Source: Bradyrhizobium septentrionale
GTDB lineage: Bacteria; Pseudomonadota; Alphaproteobacteria; Rhizobiales; Xanthobacteraceae
Length of the DNA stretch: 64,000 nucleotides
Direction: 5' to 3'
Assembly (NCBI RefSeq): GCF_011516645.4
Contig: NZ_CP088285.1
Span: 4,730,501 to 4,794,500 of the forward strand
Numbering within the stretch: position 1 is the stretch's first letter; the number at the start of each line of letters is the position of its first letter. Made by a program: the position numbers and the translations under genes. Shown piece by piece: positions 35,590 through 48,099 of this stretch. Under the pieces are notes generated by a model. The model was given only the letters and a program-made list of their open reading frames with translations. It was not told where the DNA came from and made no database searches.

Positions 35590-36769
35590 GGCCGTGGTCC
35601 GATTTCTGTTTGTTTCTCGCGTCGACACTTACCTGTCGAACTTCTCCTGCCGGTGTGGAAGGCGTTATGAGCAACCGCTCGGGGAGCGCGGCCGGCAAGG
35701 CTCGCGCGACCTCGGCGAATACGTCCGTTCCATTGCTAAGCCCTAGTTCATCAAAGGAGCGGCGTGTGATGCGGGCCAAAAGTGGCACGCCCGAACGGCC
35801 AGTTTCGAGAGCCAGAACCAACGTGACCTCAGCTTCGTCGAACGGCAGAGAGGCCTTGATGCGTGCCGGAAAGATATTGAGCATGGAACTTGCGCGCGGG
35901 GCCTCGCGCGCGATGCTGACGTCGCTGGCTGCGATGCGCAGCCGGAGCTGCGCGCCTGGTCTTAAGGGCGGTCCAGGTATCAACAGACGCGCACCTTTGA
36001 GGCGGAGGATGATCAGCCCATAGCGCCCGTCATAGCCGCCGACTACGGTGTCGATGCAGACCGCCGCTTCGCCGCGCCCGGCAAGCGCTGGATTGCTCTG
36101 CATGGCATGCAGGGGACCGACCGCAGTCACAACGCCATTTTTCATCATGACGAGATGATCAGCAAAGCGCTCGATGTCAGCCATGTCATGGCTGATATAG
36201 ATCATCGGCAACGTGAGCTGTTCACGTATGCGCTCGAGAAATGGCATAATCTCGCGCTTGGCGGGGCGGTCGAGCAAAATGAGCGGGTCATCCAGCAAAA
36301 GTAGCCGGGGTTGGGCCAACAGCGCGCTGCCAAGGGCAAGCCGCTGTCGCTCGGCGCCCGAAAGGTGTGATGGCGAACTGTCAAGCAGTGACGCCAAGTC
36401 GAGCAATTCGACAACACCATCAAAGTCGATCAGTGCTGGCTTGGATTGTTTCGCGTTATACAAAAGGGTACGCTTGACGGATAAATGGGAAAAAAGGACC
36501 GGTCGGTGGAATACATACGTGACGGGACGCAGATGGGGCGGCCGAAACGTGGTCTCGTCCTGCCAAATCTCGCCATCGATCGCGCAGAATCCGCTCGGTA
36601 GACGCTGAAAGCCGGCGATGCAGCGCGCGAGCGTGGTCTTGCCGCACCCAGGGGGACCGAAAACGGCCGTGACACCTTTGGCTGGTACGCTGAATTGTGC
36701 ATCTAGGGGGACTCTTGCGAGAGAGCCGTTGAAGGCGACTTCGATACGGCCAGGTTTTGCGTCTCTCAC
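35573..36769 (-). CDS. modC: ModC-like molybdate ABC transporter ATPase with altered catalytic residues
   Basis: A 398-residue ATPase with a C-terminal MOP/TOBE-type region (RLRIAASDVSIAREAPRASSMLNIFPARI). Walker A is GPPGCGKTT and the signature is LSGAERQRLALG, both usable. But the Q-loop Gln is His (VTYVFHRPVLFSHLSV; normally V-F-Q) and the Walker B Glu is Asp (LLLLDDPLILLD; normally D-E-P). The H-loop ISHDM is kept. No modA or modB was found upstream. It may have reduced ATPase activity. The modC call rests on MOP-like domain and layout. Confidence 0.85.
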   Translation of the reverse strand: MRDAKPGRIEVAFNGSLARVPLDAQFSVPAKGVTAVFGPPGCGKTTLARCIAGFQRLPSGFCAIDGEIWQDETTFRPPHLRPVTYVFHRPVLFSHLSVKRTLLYNAKQSKPALIDFDGVVELLDLASLLDSSPSHLSGAERQRLALGSALLAQPRLLLLDDPLILLDRPAKREIMPFLERIREQLTLPMIYISHDMADIERFADHLVMMKNGVVTAVGPLHAMQSNPALAGRGEAAVCIDTVVGGYDGRYGLIILRLKGARLLIPGPPLRPGAQLRLRIAASDVSIAREAPRASSMLNIFPARIKASLPFDEAEVTLVLALETGRSGVPLLARITRRSFDELGLSNGTDVFAEVARALPAALPERLLITPSTPAGEVRQVSVDARNKQKSDHGHDRQP

Positions 36770-38243
36770 TTGCCTGCACCTCTGCTGTAGCGATCAATCA
36801 CGGTCACGGGCGGAATGGCCGCAAGGGAGATGATCACCATGCCGCCGACAATCCAGTCTGTTTGGTTCCAGCGCGGCGTCTCCGCCCCCGGGGAGGCCAC
36901 AAGGTGCGGCCGCTGGATTGCAGATTGACGGTGTTACGACAGCCGGCATCTTATGCGTCTCCGCGCCATCGAACATCGCGGCAATCGAACGCTCCCGCGC
37001 GCGCTTGCCGATGACACAGGTAAGGTGGGGTTCCAGTGTCGCGCAATTCGTAGCCGGGTTGGCCGGACGGAGATTATCCAATCGTTGAAATGGCACGGCT
37101 TGCGTCGTTTCGCTGTGGAGGCGTGGGCTATCGCGCCAGTTCAATACTGCCTCGCGGCTGGCAATCCAATGGCACCACAGCGTTGATAGCCGAAATAAAA
37201 TGTGCGCCAGCGCCGATATTGATGGCTTCCGCTTTTTGCGGCGCAAGCAGCATCAAACTCAGATCGACCAGGATCAATCGGATAAGCCTCATTGGGACTC
37301 CGAGGGTGGTTCGCCGCGAGGAGCTTTCGACGCGGCAGCCCCTTGCTCCTCACCCAGCAATCCGCGTGCCGTTCAAAAATAGGGTGCGCGGCCTGCTCGG
37401 CTCATCGTGAACTCGCATCGGTCGGAGCACAGTGTGTGGAATGGCCGCATTGTATCGTTGGGTTTCAGACGTTCGCGTCGCCAACCGGCCATGCAGGATA
37501 GACGAAATCAAAAGCTGTAGATGCTGCGGGCTTTGCGTCGAGAAATGGGTTGGTGACCGCACGGTCGTGACGATCGCTCTTGATGCAAAAGCTTAGATTA
37601 TCCAATTCGTCGCCCGATCCGGTTAACGATCTATGATGGATATCCCCGGTTGCCTCCACAGCTGATCGGGTAAGTTCTCATCGGGTTGATCTATCGCGAT
37701 CCTACGGTCAGCGTAGTCCGCGCTTCCCGAAATCCTGAGGCGACTTGTTTGAGTGATTCGGCAACGGGCGCGACAAATACCTCCCATTCGCAATGGCATT
37801 CCGGACATTGGTCGCTACAGCTGGCCGACGCTGCATGCGTTTTGTGCTCCTCAGACTGGCGCCTTGTTTCAACAATGACCGATCTTGTCGTGTGACGATA
37901 TCGTAATCAAAAGAACGCGGAGGTGCACTACTCGTTGGCATAGAGTCTGCACGCGATAAGCGGCGTGGAGGGAACACTGTAATGTCGGTGCTGCAGCAAT
38001 CACAGGCGGATCGCGTGTTCGCGCGGCGATATGCGATGTGGTGGATTGTTTGAGGCGCTTGCAGCTCTGGCGAGCCGCCAATGTCCATCAGAACGCCGAA
38101 CGGTTCTGTTCTTACCAGAGGCTAAGTGCAGGCGTCACTAAAGAATCAAGGGCACGACGAAGGAAACAGCTGTGTCCACCGGAAATGGCATATCAATCGG
38201 GAAGTCACTCAGATTGACTTCAGCCTACAATTGGGAGCGGTGA
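36770..38243. other. 1.5-kb stretch without a supportable gene
   Basis: Only short frames on both strands. Just upstream of modC the minus strand encodes WIVGGMVIISLAAIPPVTVI, which looks like a membrane helix at the end of a lost permease gene, possibly modB, but too little is left to name it. Three short repeats of no clear meaning were seen; no promoter matched well. Confidence 0.45.
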
Positions 38244-40583
<2,340 letters not shown>

Positions 40584-41210
40584 AGACCCATCGCGAGTCC
40601 GTCTAACAGCGCTATACCCGGCAATACCTGCTTCAATCCGGATCGGCGCGCGGCACCTTTCTGACACCGACGATCGAGGACGGATTGACGAGGGCCGCAT
40701 CAGTTGCGCTCCCCAATCAGGAGCACGAAGGCCGCTCGCGCGACGGCGAGCATCGCGAAGCTGCGCGACATCGTGCTTGGTCCTCGCGACAAATAACAGT
40801 CGAAAGGAACTGACGGGCGAGCTGTTCGCGACCCGGATCGTGTGCACCATAATCGGAGCTAAATCCGTCTTGTCGGCCTTGTATCAAGCTGCAAGTTCGG
40901 TCACGATCCGGGATCGATGACGTTTCACCCATCGTCGGAACGATTGCCTGAAGCGCTTTGACGATCTGGTCATTCGCGCTTGCCAGGTCAGGCGAGGGGG
41001 GCTGATGGAAGGAGAGATATAAGAGCTCACGGCACGCTCGGGCAATGTTTGCTTCTATGGCAAAGCCGATGGCACCCGTAGGAACTCGGAGCCGGATTGC
41101 TTTTTGCTGTCCAGAGTGTGAGCGAGCTCCAGCTTGAGACACCTTTTCACTTCGCCGCAGCGAACCGCATTCCTGCGCGACAAACGCCTGGTTCTGCTGC
41201 GGTGATGGCT
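40584..41210. other. Spacer between convergent genes
   Basis: No supportable gene; frames on both strands lack RBS and domains. Confidence 0.5.
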
Positions 41211-42281
41211 CTATTTGTGCACGGAGGGCTTAGGCGTTGTGTCGGTACGCGTGGGCAATATCGGATAATCGATCTTAGGCAGCTGCCCGGTGAGTGAATT
41301 CAGAAATGCCACGATGTCATCTTTTTCTGTATCGCTAAGCTTCGCGCCGAGTTGACTCTCACTCATTACGCCAACCGCTTCTTTGAGGCTCCAAACCTGG
41401 CCGGAATGAAAGTAGGGGGGCCGCAATGCGACGTTGCGCAACGGCGCAGAGCGGAAAACATACTCGTCGCTGGGCATCTTGGTGACGGCGAAACGGCCCT
41501 TGTCGTTTCTCGGCAGTAGGCTTGCGGCGGGCCGCTCCACCGCACCGAAAGCGAAGTAATCCTGCCCACCGACGTTGATACCATTGTGGCAAGACGAGCA
41601 TCCCTTTTCGATAAACAGCTTTAATCCCGCTTTCTGCCGATCGCTAAGGGCATACGCATCACCCTCGAGGTACTGATCAAAAGGGGCGGCGGGCGTGATC
41701 AAGGTGGCCTCGAAAGCCTCGATGGCCTTGGCGAAATTTTCAAAGGTAACCGGCGTTGCATCGCTGGGGAACGCCTTACTGAACATAACGATATACTCGG
41801 CCATTGAATTCAATGTGTCGACCACGTGAGCGGGCGTCGCATTCATTTCGACGCTAGCCTGGACGGGACCTTCGGCCTGCGCCTTGAGGTCTGCCGCTCG
41901 ACCATCCCAGAACTGCGCCACATTGAAGACGGCGTTGTAGACTGTTGGTGCGCGACGTGAACCCAGCTGCCAGCGATGCCCAACCGATGTCGGGCCAGCA
42001 TCCACTCCGCCGGTTCCAAGGTTATGACATGTATTGCAGCTAATGACCTCGCTCGCAGATAACCTCGGATCGAAGAAGAGAGTCTTGCCGAGTGTGACCT
42101 TTTCGTGGGTGATGGGGTTGTCCTTGACCGCGGGAACGATTGAGGGGATCGGCCTGAAAATCCGCCTCGCGGCGTTCATCAAATCATTATCGGCGCCTGC
42201 CGCCGACGAAGCCAGGACCCCAGCGGCCAAGACATATAGCGTGCCCACCATGTAAAGCTCGCGTACCGCTGATTTCCTCAT
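41211..42281 (-). CDS. Di-haem cytochrome c peroxidase
   Basis: A 356-residue bacterial cytochrome c peroxidase/MauG-like protein of the periplasm. It has a signal peptide (VGTLYVLAAGVLASSAAGA), a first haem motif CNTCH (about residue 82) and second CSSCH (about residue 226), plus LGKTLFFDPRLSASEVISC, NVAQFWDGRAADLKAQAEGPV and a Met-containing KMPSDEYVFRSAPLRNVALRPPYFHSG segment. ATG 42281 is chosen because GAGG lies 6 bp upstream. It removes hydrogen peroxide using c-type cytochromes. No clear NifA or FixK site upstream. Confidence 0.93.
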   Translation of the reverse strand: MRKSAVRELYMVGTLYVLAAGVLASSAAGADNDLMNAARRIFRPIPSIVPAVKDNPITHEKVTLGKTLFFDPRLSASEVISCNTCHNLGTGGVDAGPTSVGHRWQLGSRRAPTVYNAVFNVAQFWDGRAADLKAQAEGPVQASVEMNATPAHVVDTLNSMAEYIVMFSKAFPSDATPVTFENFAKAIEAFEATLITPAAPFDQYLEGDAYALSDRQKAGLKLFIEKGCSSCHNGINVGGQDYFAFGAVERPAASLLPRNDKGRFAVTKMPSDEYVFRSAPLRNVALRPPYFHSGQVWSLKEAVGVMSESQLGAKLSDTEKDDIVAFLNSLTGQLPKIDYPILPTRTDTTPKPSVHK

Positions 42282-43181
42282 ACTAAGCCTCACTCTCGTC
42301 GCCTTTGCCGGTATTTCGAACATCGGGGTGGGGTATGCGAGCCTGCTCGTCTCGCCCGGCTCGTGTTGCGGCTAGACTGCATACCAGGACTCATCCGCCG
42401 TCGCCGGAGTAGCAACCGCCGTGCCAGTGGAGCTTAAGGTCTAAGCCGCTGATCGGTCTCAAGCAATTGCAGACTAGCAATAGCAGAAGGCCGCTTGAAT
42501 CTGCTGAATCGGGCGCCCGTCACAGACCGACAACCACTAGCCCCGACCAAAGGAGTTCTGGTCTACGCTTCGAACCTGTGTGCTCAGGTCGTGCGCTGTC
42601 GGTCCGGCGTTCTTCGACCGTGCAGGTTTCAAGACATTGGTCAGACGCCGAACAAAACGAGTAGCTTTGACGCAATCGGGCGATCGATTCGATGGATCCG
42701 CTGTGCCCTTGCGACGCCTTCAATAATACGCTGCGCTATCAACGGTGGGCCGCGATCATCGGCCGACATCAAATGGCGTTTTCGTGCGCGCTGCCGCGTG
42801 GAGTGCGCATTACTCGCTCACGTCAAGCTATAGATATTCCAGCCAAGAACGTTGTGACAGTGGCTCGACGATCAAAGTGCTTGAATCGACCGTAGCGGCA
42901 GGTTGTAGGTGTAGGCCTTGCTAAGGAGGATCGGACGCCCTTGCAGAACGGAATATTAGTAAGGAACATAACATCGCGAATGTCTCAAGATCCAGAACGG
43001 GCTGCGGGATCTGCAATTGCCAATCTCTATTGTTCTGTGGCCCGCAACAATTCTATAGCGCTGCTGCAACAATGACTCGCAAGTGTTGCAAAGCCGGGTC
43101 CGCAATAGCAGGACCGCTGCTACCGTTGCAGTGGCCTTCTTCCATGTGTTGCGCGTGGCGCAAAGAACAATAGTGAAGGAC
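42282..43181. other. 900-bp stretch without a supportable gene
   Basis: Only short overlapping frames. It includes the control regions of the divergent peroxidase gene and the Cys-rich gene; no recognised regulatory motif. Confidence 0.45.
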
Positions 43182-43538
43182 ATGCAGCTTAGGGAGTTCT
43201 TGTTGAATCGGGAGCCACTAACGAGTTGGGCTTACCGGGCGCTTCGCTATCTAGCCGGCCTTGCAGCGATTGCGATTGCGGCCACGTGGTGTACAGGGAA
43301 CGCCCGCGCTCGGGATCTGAGGTCAGAGGAGGTCTTGACGTCTTGCAGACCAGATGTGATGCGCTTCTGTGATCACTTCACAGGACGTGGAGATATAGAC
43401 GCGGCCATGTTTTGTCTGAAGGACAATTTCAAAAGCTTGCGTATCGAATGTCGCCGAGTGATGCCCACCGCGGCGAAGAGAAGCGGAAGATCGAAACCAG
43501 GCGTCAACAGCCAGCCGATCGTCCTGCATCGGGAATGA
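43182..43538 (+). CDS. Small secreted Cys-rich-repeat protein
   Basis: A 118-residue protein with a signal/anchor segment (YLAGLAAIAIAATWCTGNARA) and one Cys-rich GLG1-like unit: SCRPDVMRFCDHFTGRGDIDAAMFCLKDNFKSLRIECRRVM, with the C-x6-C, C-x5-9-C pattern of that family. Single-unit versions are common in Bradyrhizobium and of unknown role, likely periplasmic. ATG 43182 has GAAGG 4 bp upstream. A basic tail of about 20 residues follows. Confidence 0.7.
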   Translation: MQLREFLLNREPLTSWAYRALRYLAGLAAIAIAATWCTGNARARDLRSEEVLTSCRPDVMRFCDHFTGRGDIDAAMFCLKDNFKSLRIECRRVMPTAAKRSGRSKPGVNSQPIVLHRE

Positions 43539-45215
43539 TGCCGCCGGCGCGGCAATTTTGCAATATCAACGACAGTGACGTGCCAGAATTGATAGGGCGC
43601 CGGAGCTTTCGCCACGCTGGTTCTCGAAAGTCAATCGGGCTGGAAGCGTCGCCTGGCTGGTTGCAGTTGATCCGCCAGCGGGTACGTGCGCGCTACGACG
43701 CCATAGGCGTCGCTAGGCAATCAAAACGCAAGCATGTTGCGAGGTTTTAATGTGATCTAAAGATGGTAATCGCGGTGCTGTTGCGCTCGTTATCAGCGCT
43801 GCAGTCAATTCGGCGGGGTGCGAGGCCGCAGTAAGCAAGCCATCGGTTCGCACCAACTGGTCCGGGGGATCTATCGGCTTGCATGTTTGGGTTAGGGTCG
43901 CGCGGTTCAACCCATGGCGGTCTTCCAACTCAGGGCGCTCCGCGCTTGCCCTTCCCGTCAGCTTCGAAGGGGCTTCGTTCATATCAGCTACCAATCGACA
44001 TTCCGAAGCGGTCGGTTGATGCCATTGCGGCGCTCTCGATGGGCGCTTCAGTGGAGCCGCTTGGGCCGATTGTGGCGATTTTGGTCGAATTAACTTCAGA
44101 GCATAAAGTCAAAGGAAATGCGACCTGCAAGAGCCGTTTAAAGTCAGAAAGTTGTTCAAGCAGACGCTTCTCAACGACCTCGCGCTCCGCACCGGGCAGC
44201 TCCGTTTCGAGCAACCTACGACAGCGCCAGATCTCGTTCCGTATCCACCTGATCTCACTCAATCGATCGTCAATCGAAATCATCGTGGATGTTCACTTGG
44301 CATTGGAGTATTAAGTTCATCGTCTGCAGTGCGCACCCGCTCCATGGCCCCACATTCATGCCGATTGATTACGTCTGAGAACTTGCGGCTTGCCGCCATT
44401 CCTCGGCAAAATGTGGTGAGCGATTCAACGTATGCAAGGTTCTTATCAATCTCATATCATCTTACGATGTGCGTGGGACTAGAATTTGCAGCAGATTGCT
44501 GCGGTTTCCGGCGTTGAATCGTGTAGGTTGCATTATTCCTGCGTTCCATCCGTGTCCATAGAAGATTTAACAGTGAGGGGCGGCGCTCACCCCATCATGG
44601 GATTCGCATAGCGGTGATGTTTTCTCGCAGGGAATAAGATGAGCGCGTGCAACTCGATCGAGTAAGCGGCACGCGCCGAGCTTGAGACCTCTGCGAGCAG
44701 ATTGTAAAATGGCATTTAAAATAGTGTTGAACGAGAGAAGATCGGCGGCTGACGCCGTCCGCGTCGCAATGCCGATTTAGTAGCTTGAATCTAGCGTTGC
44801 GTCAGGTTGTAACCTCGCAGAGGCGTAAAAACAAAGGCGCGCCTGGCAGGCGTCTACGATTTATTGGCGATAATGATCGGGCAGGATGGCTCACTAATTG
44901 CCGATGTTCTCGCTTGGGAGCGACGGGCAGGAAAATCGGTTGCATCCTCGGCGGGACGACGCCGTTCTGTCATTGTCGATCGGGGTGGAAAGAACGAAGT
45001 TGCGATATTGCGTGAGACGATAGAATGCTACGGACAGGAGTGACAACAGCTGCAACCGTGTGTCTCGTCGCAGCGACAGCGAGCTGAGTGAACAGCCGGG
45101 AGCTCGCAAGGAGATGCTCCAATTGCATAGGTGGCTAATTGCCAGCCAGAGGCGATGATCGGTCACATTGACCGCGTGGCCGCACGGTGCGCCGTGGTGA
45201 AAGCTCGGAGGTCGT
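43539..45215. other. 1.7-kb stretch without a confidently supported gene
   Basis: A minus-strand frame at 43984-44283 (99 residues, amphipathic: LSEIRWIRNEIWRCRRLLE) could be a small helical protein but lacks an RBS. A partial tts-like motif, GTCAGGTTGT, begins at 44801, 415 bp before the SKWP gene; its second half does not match. Confidence 0.4.
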
Positions 45216-46853
45216 ATGTCCGCTGAAACTAACCTGACGACGGCGCTAAGCGAAATTGATCGTGCTCGTGACATCGTTGAATTCTCAACCGCAGTGGTCG
45301 CGCGCGACAAGCAGCTCCGCAAGGCGGACCAACTGGTGTTTCTGCAGAAAGCGGCCGTTGAGTTTCAATCTAGATTCCTGCCAAGCTTCGAGGAAAGCAT
45401 CCGTGCCGAAAGATCGTGGGGCTATGCCACGACGTGCAACGCGGTGAGTCGAAAAGCCGGAGGTCAGCCAGGGCGGGACGCTTGCGAAAAGATCGCTTCT
45501 CGCGTGTCGCAGATTGACCATGCTCTGATGGAGAAAATCGGAATCAGGGCCCTATCTATCTTTGCAGCGTCATTCGGCCGGCACTCCAGGAGCTCGGAAT
45601 GTCACTATGGAGCGATCCGAATAGCTAGGCTTTGTCGCGAGGAAAGCAGGTCGCTTCAAGAGCTGAACAATCTGAGCCTGGCAGCGCTGATCAACGGTTT
45701 CAGCAAATGGCCAGAAGAGGCCGACTTTCGCCAGGCCGCCGTCGCAATCGCGGGTGAGGTTATTCGCCGTGCGAACCGCCACCACCAGCTCTCTGAGTTT
45801 ACACAGCAAGGGTTGGTGAGTCTGGTCAACGGTTTCAGCAAATGGCCGGAAGAAGTGACCTCGCGCCAAGCTGCGGCAGCGCTGGCACTTGAAATCGTGC
45901 GCCGTCCCGGTCGGCTCCGCGCTTTTGCGCAGCAGGGATTGGCCATCCTGGTGAACGGTTTCAGCAAGTGGCCAGATGAGCGGCCCTACGGTCAAGTTAC
46001 AGTCGCGATCGCTGGTGAAGTCCTTGGACGTGCCGCCCGGTTTCGTGAGTTTAGCGAGCAGGATCTGGCGAATCTAGTGAATGGCTTCAGTAAATGGCCA
46101 GATGACGCGGTCTCTCGTCAGGCGACAGTCGCGATCGCAAGTGAACTCCTGCGCCGTGCCACCCAGCTTCCTCATTATACCCAACAAGGACTGGCGAACC
46201 TGGTGAACGGCTTTTGCAAATGGCCGGAAGATGCGGTCTGTCGTAAGGCTACAGTCGCGATCGCTGGCGAGGTTCTTCGCCGTGCTGCGCAACTCCGCGA
46301 TCTTACGCAGCAGGGGTTGGCAAACCTGGTGAACGGTTTTAGCAAGTGGCCGGAGGAGCTGGCCGTTCGCCGCGCCGCGGTCGCACTCGCTCGTGAGGTC
46401 TTGCGCCGCGCTACCCAGTTAGACGATTTTTCACAGCAGGGGCTGGCGAATCTAGTGAACGGCTTCAGCAATTGGCCGGAGGAGCTGCCGTGCGCTCAAG
46501 TGACCGTTATGCTCGCGGGCGAGGTGCTTCGCCGCACCGAGCGCGGGACCGGGCTCTCAGATTTCTCTGCCCAGGACCTCAGGGGGGTAGTGATCGGTTT
46601 CAACAGATGGCCGCGAGAGAGCGCCGCTCGCCAAGCCACGATCGCCGTCATCAATGAGGTCCTTGGCCGCGGTATCCGGCTCTTTGACTTTACCAGGCCG
46701 GAATCGGAGAATCTGCTGAATGGCTTCAGTAAATGGCCGCAAGACGCTGTCCGCCACCAGGCGATAGCGGAGATCATCAGGCAGCTGAAACTTTCGCAAA
46801 CTGGAGCAGCGCAGCTCCGTACTGGAGAGAAGTGGTCCCAGCAGCCGAGGTAA
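45216..46853 (+). CDS. SKWP-repeat protein, candidate type III effector
   Basis: A 545-residue protein whose residues 160-520 are tandem helical repeats with a conserved N-G-F-S-K-W-P core, nine in all, seven spaced by exactly 42 residues. This is the hallmark of Ralstonia solanacearum SKWP (RipS) type III effectors, which are far longer. There is no Sec signal; the N terminus is Ser/Thr-rich (MSAETNLTTALSEIDRARD). RBS GGAGG precedes the ATG. With T3SS genes in the same window, a host-targeted effector with an alpha-solenoid fold is likely. Confidence 0.85.
   Translation: MSAETNLTTALSEIDRARDIVEFSTAVVARDKQLRKADQLVFLQKAAVEFQSRFLPSFEESIRAERSWGYATTCNAVSRKAGGQPGRDACEKIASRVSQIDHALMEKIGIRALSIFAASFGRHSRSSECHYGAIRIARLCREESRSLQELNNLSLAALINGFSKWPEEADFRQAAVAIAGEVIRRANRHHQLSEFTQQGLVSLVNGFSKWPEEVTSRQAAAALALEIVRRPGRLRAFAQQGLAILVNGFSKWPDERPYGQVTVAIAGEVLGRAARFREFSEQDLANLVNGFSKWPDDAVSRQATVAIASELLRRATQLPHYTQQGLANLVNGFCKWPEDAVCRKATVAIAGEVLRRAAQLRDLTQQGLANLVNGFSKWPEELAVRRAAVALAREVLRRATQLDDFSQQGLANLVNGFSNWPEELPCAQVTVMLAGEVLRRTERGTGLSDFSAQDLRGVVIGFNRWPRESAARQATIAVINEVLGRGIRLFDFTRPESENLLNGFSKWPQDAVRHQAIAEIIRQLKLSQTGAAQLRTGEKWSQQPR
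45693..46740 (+). repeat. Nine SKWP motif repeats within the gene
   Basis: Motif starts at 45693, 45828, 45954, 46080, 46206, 46332, 46458, 46593 and 46719; six of the eight steps are 126 bp and two are 135 bp. Variants are NGFCKWP (fifth), NGFSNWP (seventh) and IGFNRWP (eighth). The phase is kept throughout, which suggests selection on the protein fold. Confidence 0.95.
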
Positions 46854-46976
46854 TCGAGCAAAGAAATCTCCCGGCGGTTGCGCTGTTCAATGCGTATCAT
46901 GCAGCGACTCCGCGACACAACGAATCGACGCGGCGAGCTCCTAATGATGTGATCGGGAGCGTCACATTACACAGAA

Positions 46977-47246
46977 GTGAGTAAACAATCAGAAGGGACG
47001 CAGTTGTTGATCGAGGCTGAAAAGGATGTCGTCGACCACATGCTCTCATCATTGACGACCAGCTTGTTGCAGAACCGTATCGCCCCCTCCAACGAACAGG
47101 TCATGCATCATTTCGGGATCGCCTGCGAGAGTGCGGGACTGATCGCGACGGAAGAGGCGGCAATCCGGATGCGCGTCTCACGCGAGATCAACAACGCGCA
47201 GTCGGTGCTTGAGTTCATCGGTCGCGGTGCGGATCGACTGCAGTGA
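46977..47246 (+). CDS. Small protein downstream of SKWP gene, unknown
   Basis: An 89-residue frame with GTG start at 46977 and no strong RBS. The product is helical and acidic at the start (LIEAEKDVVDHMLSSLTTSLLQ; HHFGIACESAGLIATEEAAIRM). No family recognised. Size and position next to a candidate effector would fit a secretion chaperone, but nothing proves it. Confidence 0.4.
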   Translation: MSKQSEGTQLLIEAEKDVVDHMLSSLTTSLLQNRIAPSNEQVMHHFGIACESAGLIATEEAAIRMRVSREINNAQSVLEFIGRGADRLQ

Positions 47247-48099
47247 CTGGGCCTTAAGAAGCACCTATCGTATCGCTGCAGATGCTCAATTGTTGAACTG
47301 AACACGCCTGCGATCAAGACTCGGGTCATGGGCGTTTGCCGGCCTCTATCTGTGACGCCATGAGCGATGTTGGAAGATCGATCCTCGCGGCTGATGTCAA
47401 GCGAGACGGCAGTTCTTCATCCAAGAAGACATAGGATAGCTTTTGTTGATTACGTCGAGGGCGGGTGCTGCCTCGCGGTGGGGGTCAGCAACGTTACAGC
47501 GGATGAGCTTTGGGCTTTTCAAGAGCTGCGGCAGGTCGCTTCGGCATGCGCTTCTTGTCGCTCATATCACTGACGACGAAGTTGCCAGGAGCGGAGGTGT
47601 CAGTTCGAAATCAGGGGACAATGTACGCACTATCTGGTAACGCGCTGATAACCATGAGAGCACGGCGAGCCGCCATCGCGTCCGCACGTGTGGCGACGCA
47701 AGAGAGGCACGTCGACGCGAGCGCGGAGTATCACACCCGCTTAAACCGGCAACTGGCAGAGGATGGTCCCGACGGAAGACGTAGATGCCGAACCGTGCGC
47801 CCCGCTCCGCGACGAGATCGCTTGCGAGATCAAAAGCGTGGTAATGCGCGGGAAGCCCGGTGTTGAGCTGTGAAGCACCACTTGATGGAAGAGCCGTCGA
47901 CACGTCTGGCTCCTCGCAACGTCAGCTGCTCACTGATCTTTCCGAGAGCCGGCGTGTCCGGATCGGCCGTTCGGCGTAAGAGCTGCCGCGGACGATCACG
48001 ACGAAAGGGAGTGCTCTCGACTCGACGATCCCGGTAATGAATCGCGTCTGGTAATTGCATACGTTCATCTCTAATCGAAATGGACGGCGAGATGGAACC
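47247..48099. other. Stretch without a supportable gene
   Basis: 850 bp with only short frames; no RNA gene, repeat or promoter motif identified. Confidence 0.45.

Noticed and set aside
37936..37951. Possible sigma-54 promoter TTGGCATAGAGTCTGCAC upstream of the S9 peptidase
   Set aside because: GG-N10-GC spacing holds, but the -12 box is CTGC instead of TTGC, no NifA site is near, and it lies 300 bp before the gene.
44801..44820. tts-box-like GTCAGGTTGT upstream of the SKWP gene
   Set aside because: First half fits, but the AGCT half at the proper distance is absent and it is 415 bp from the start; not strong enough to call.
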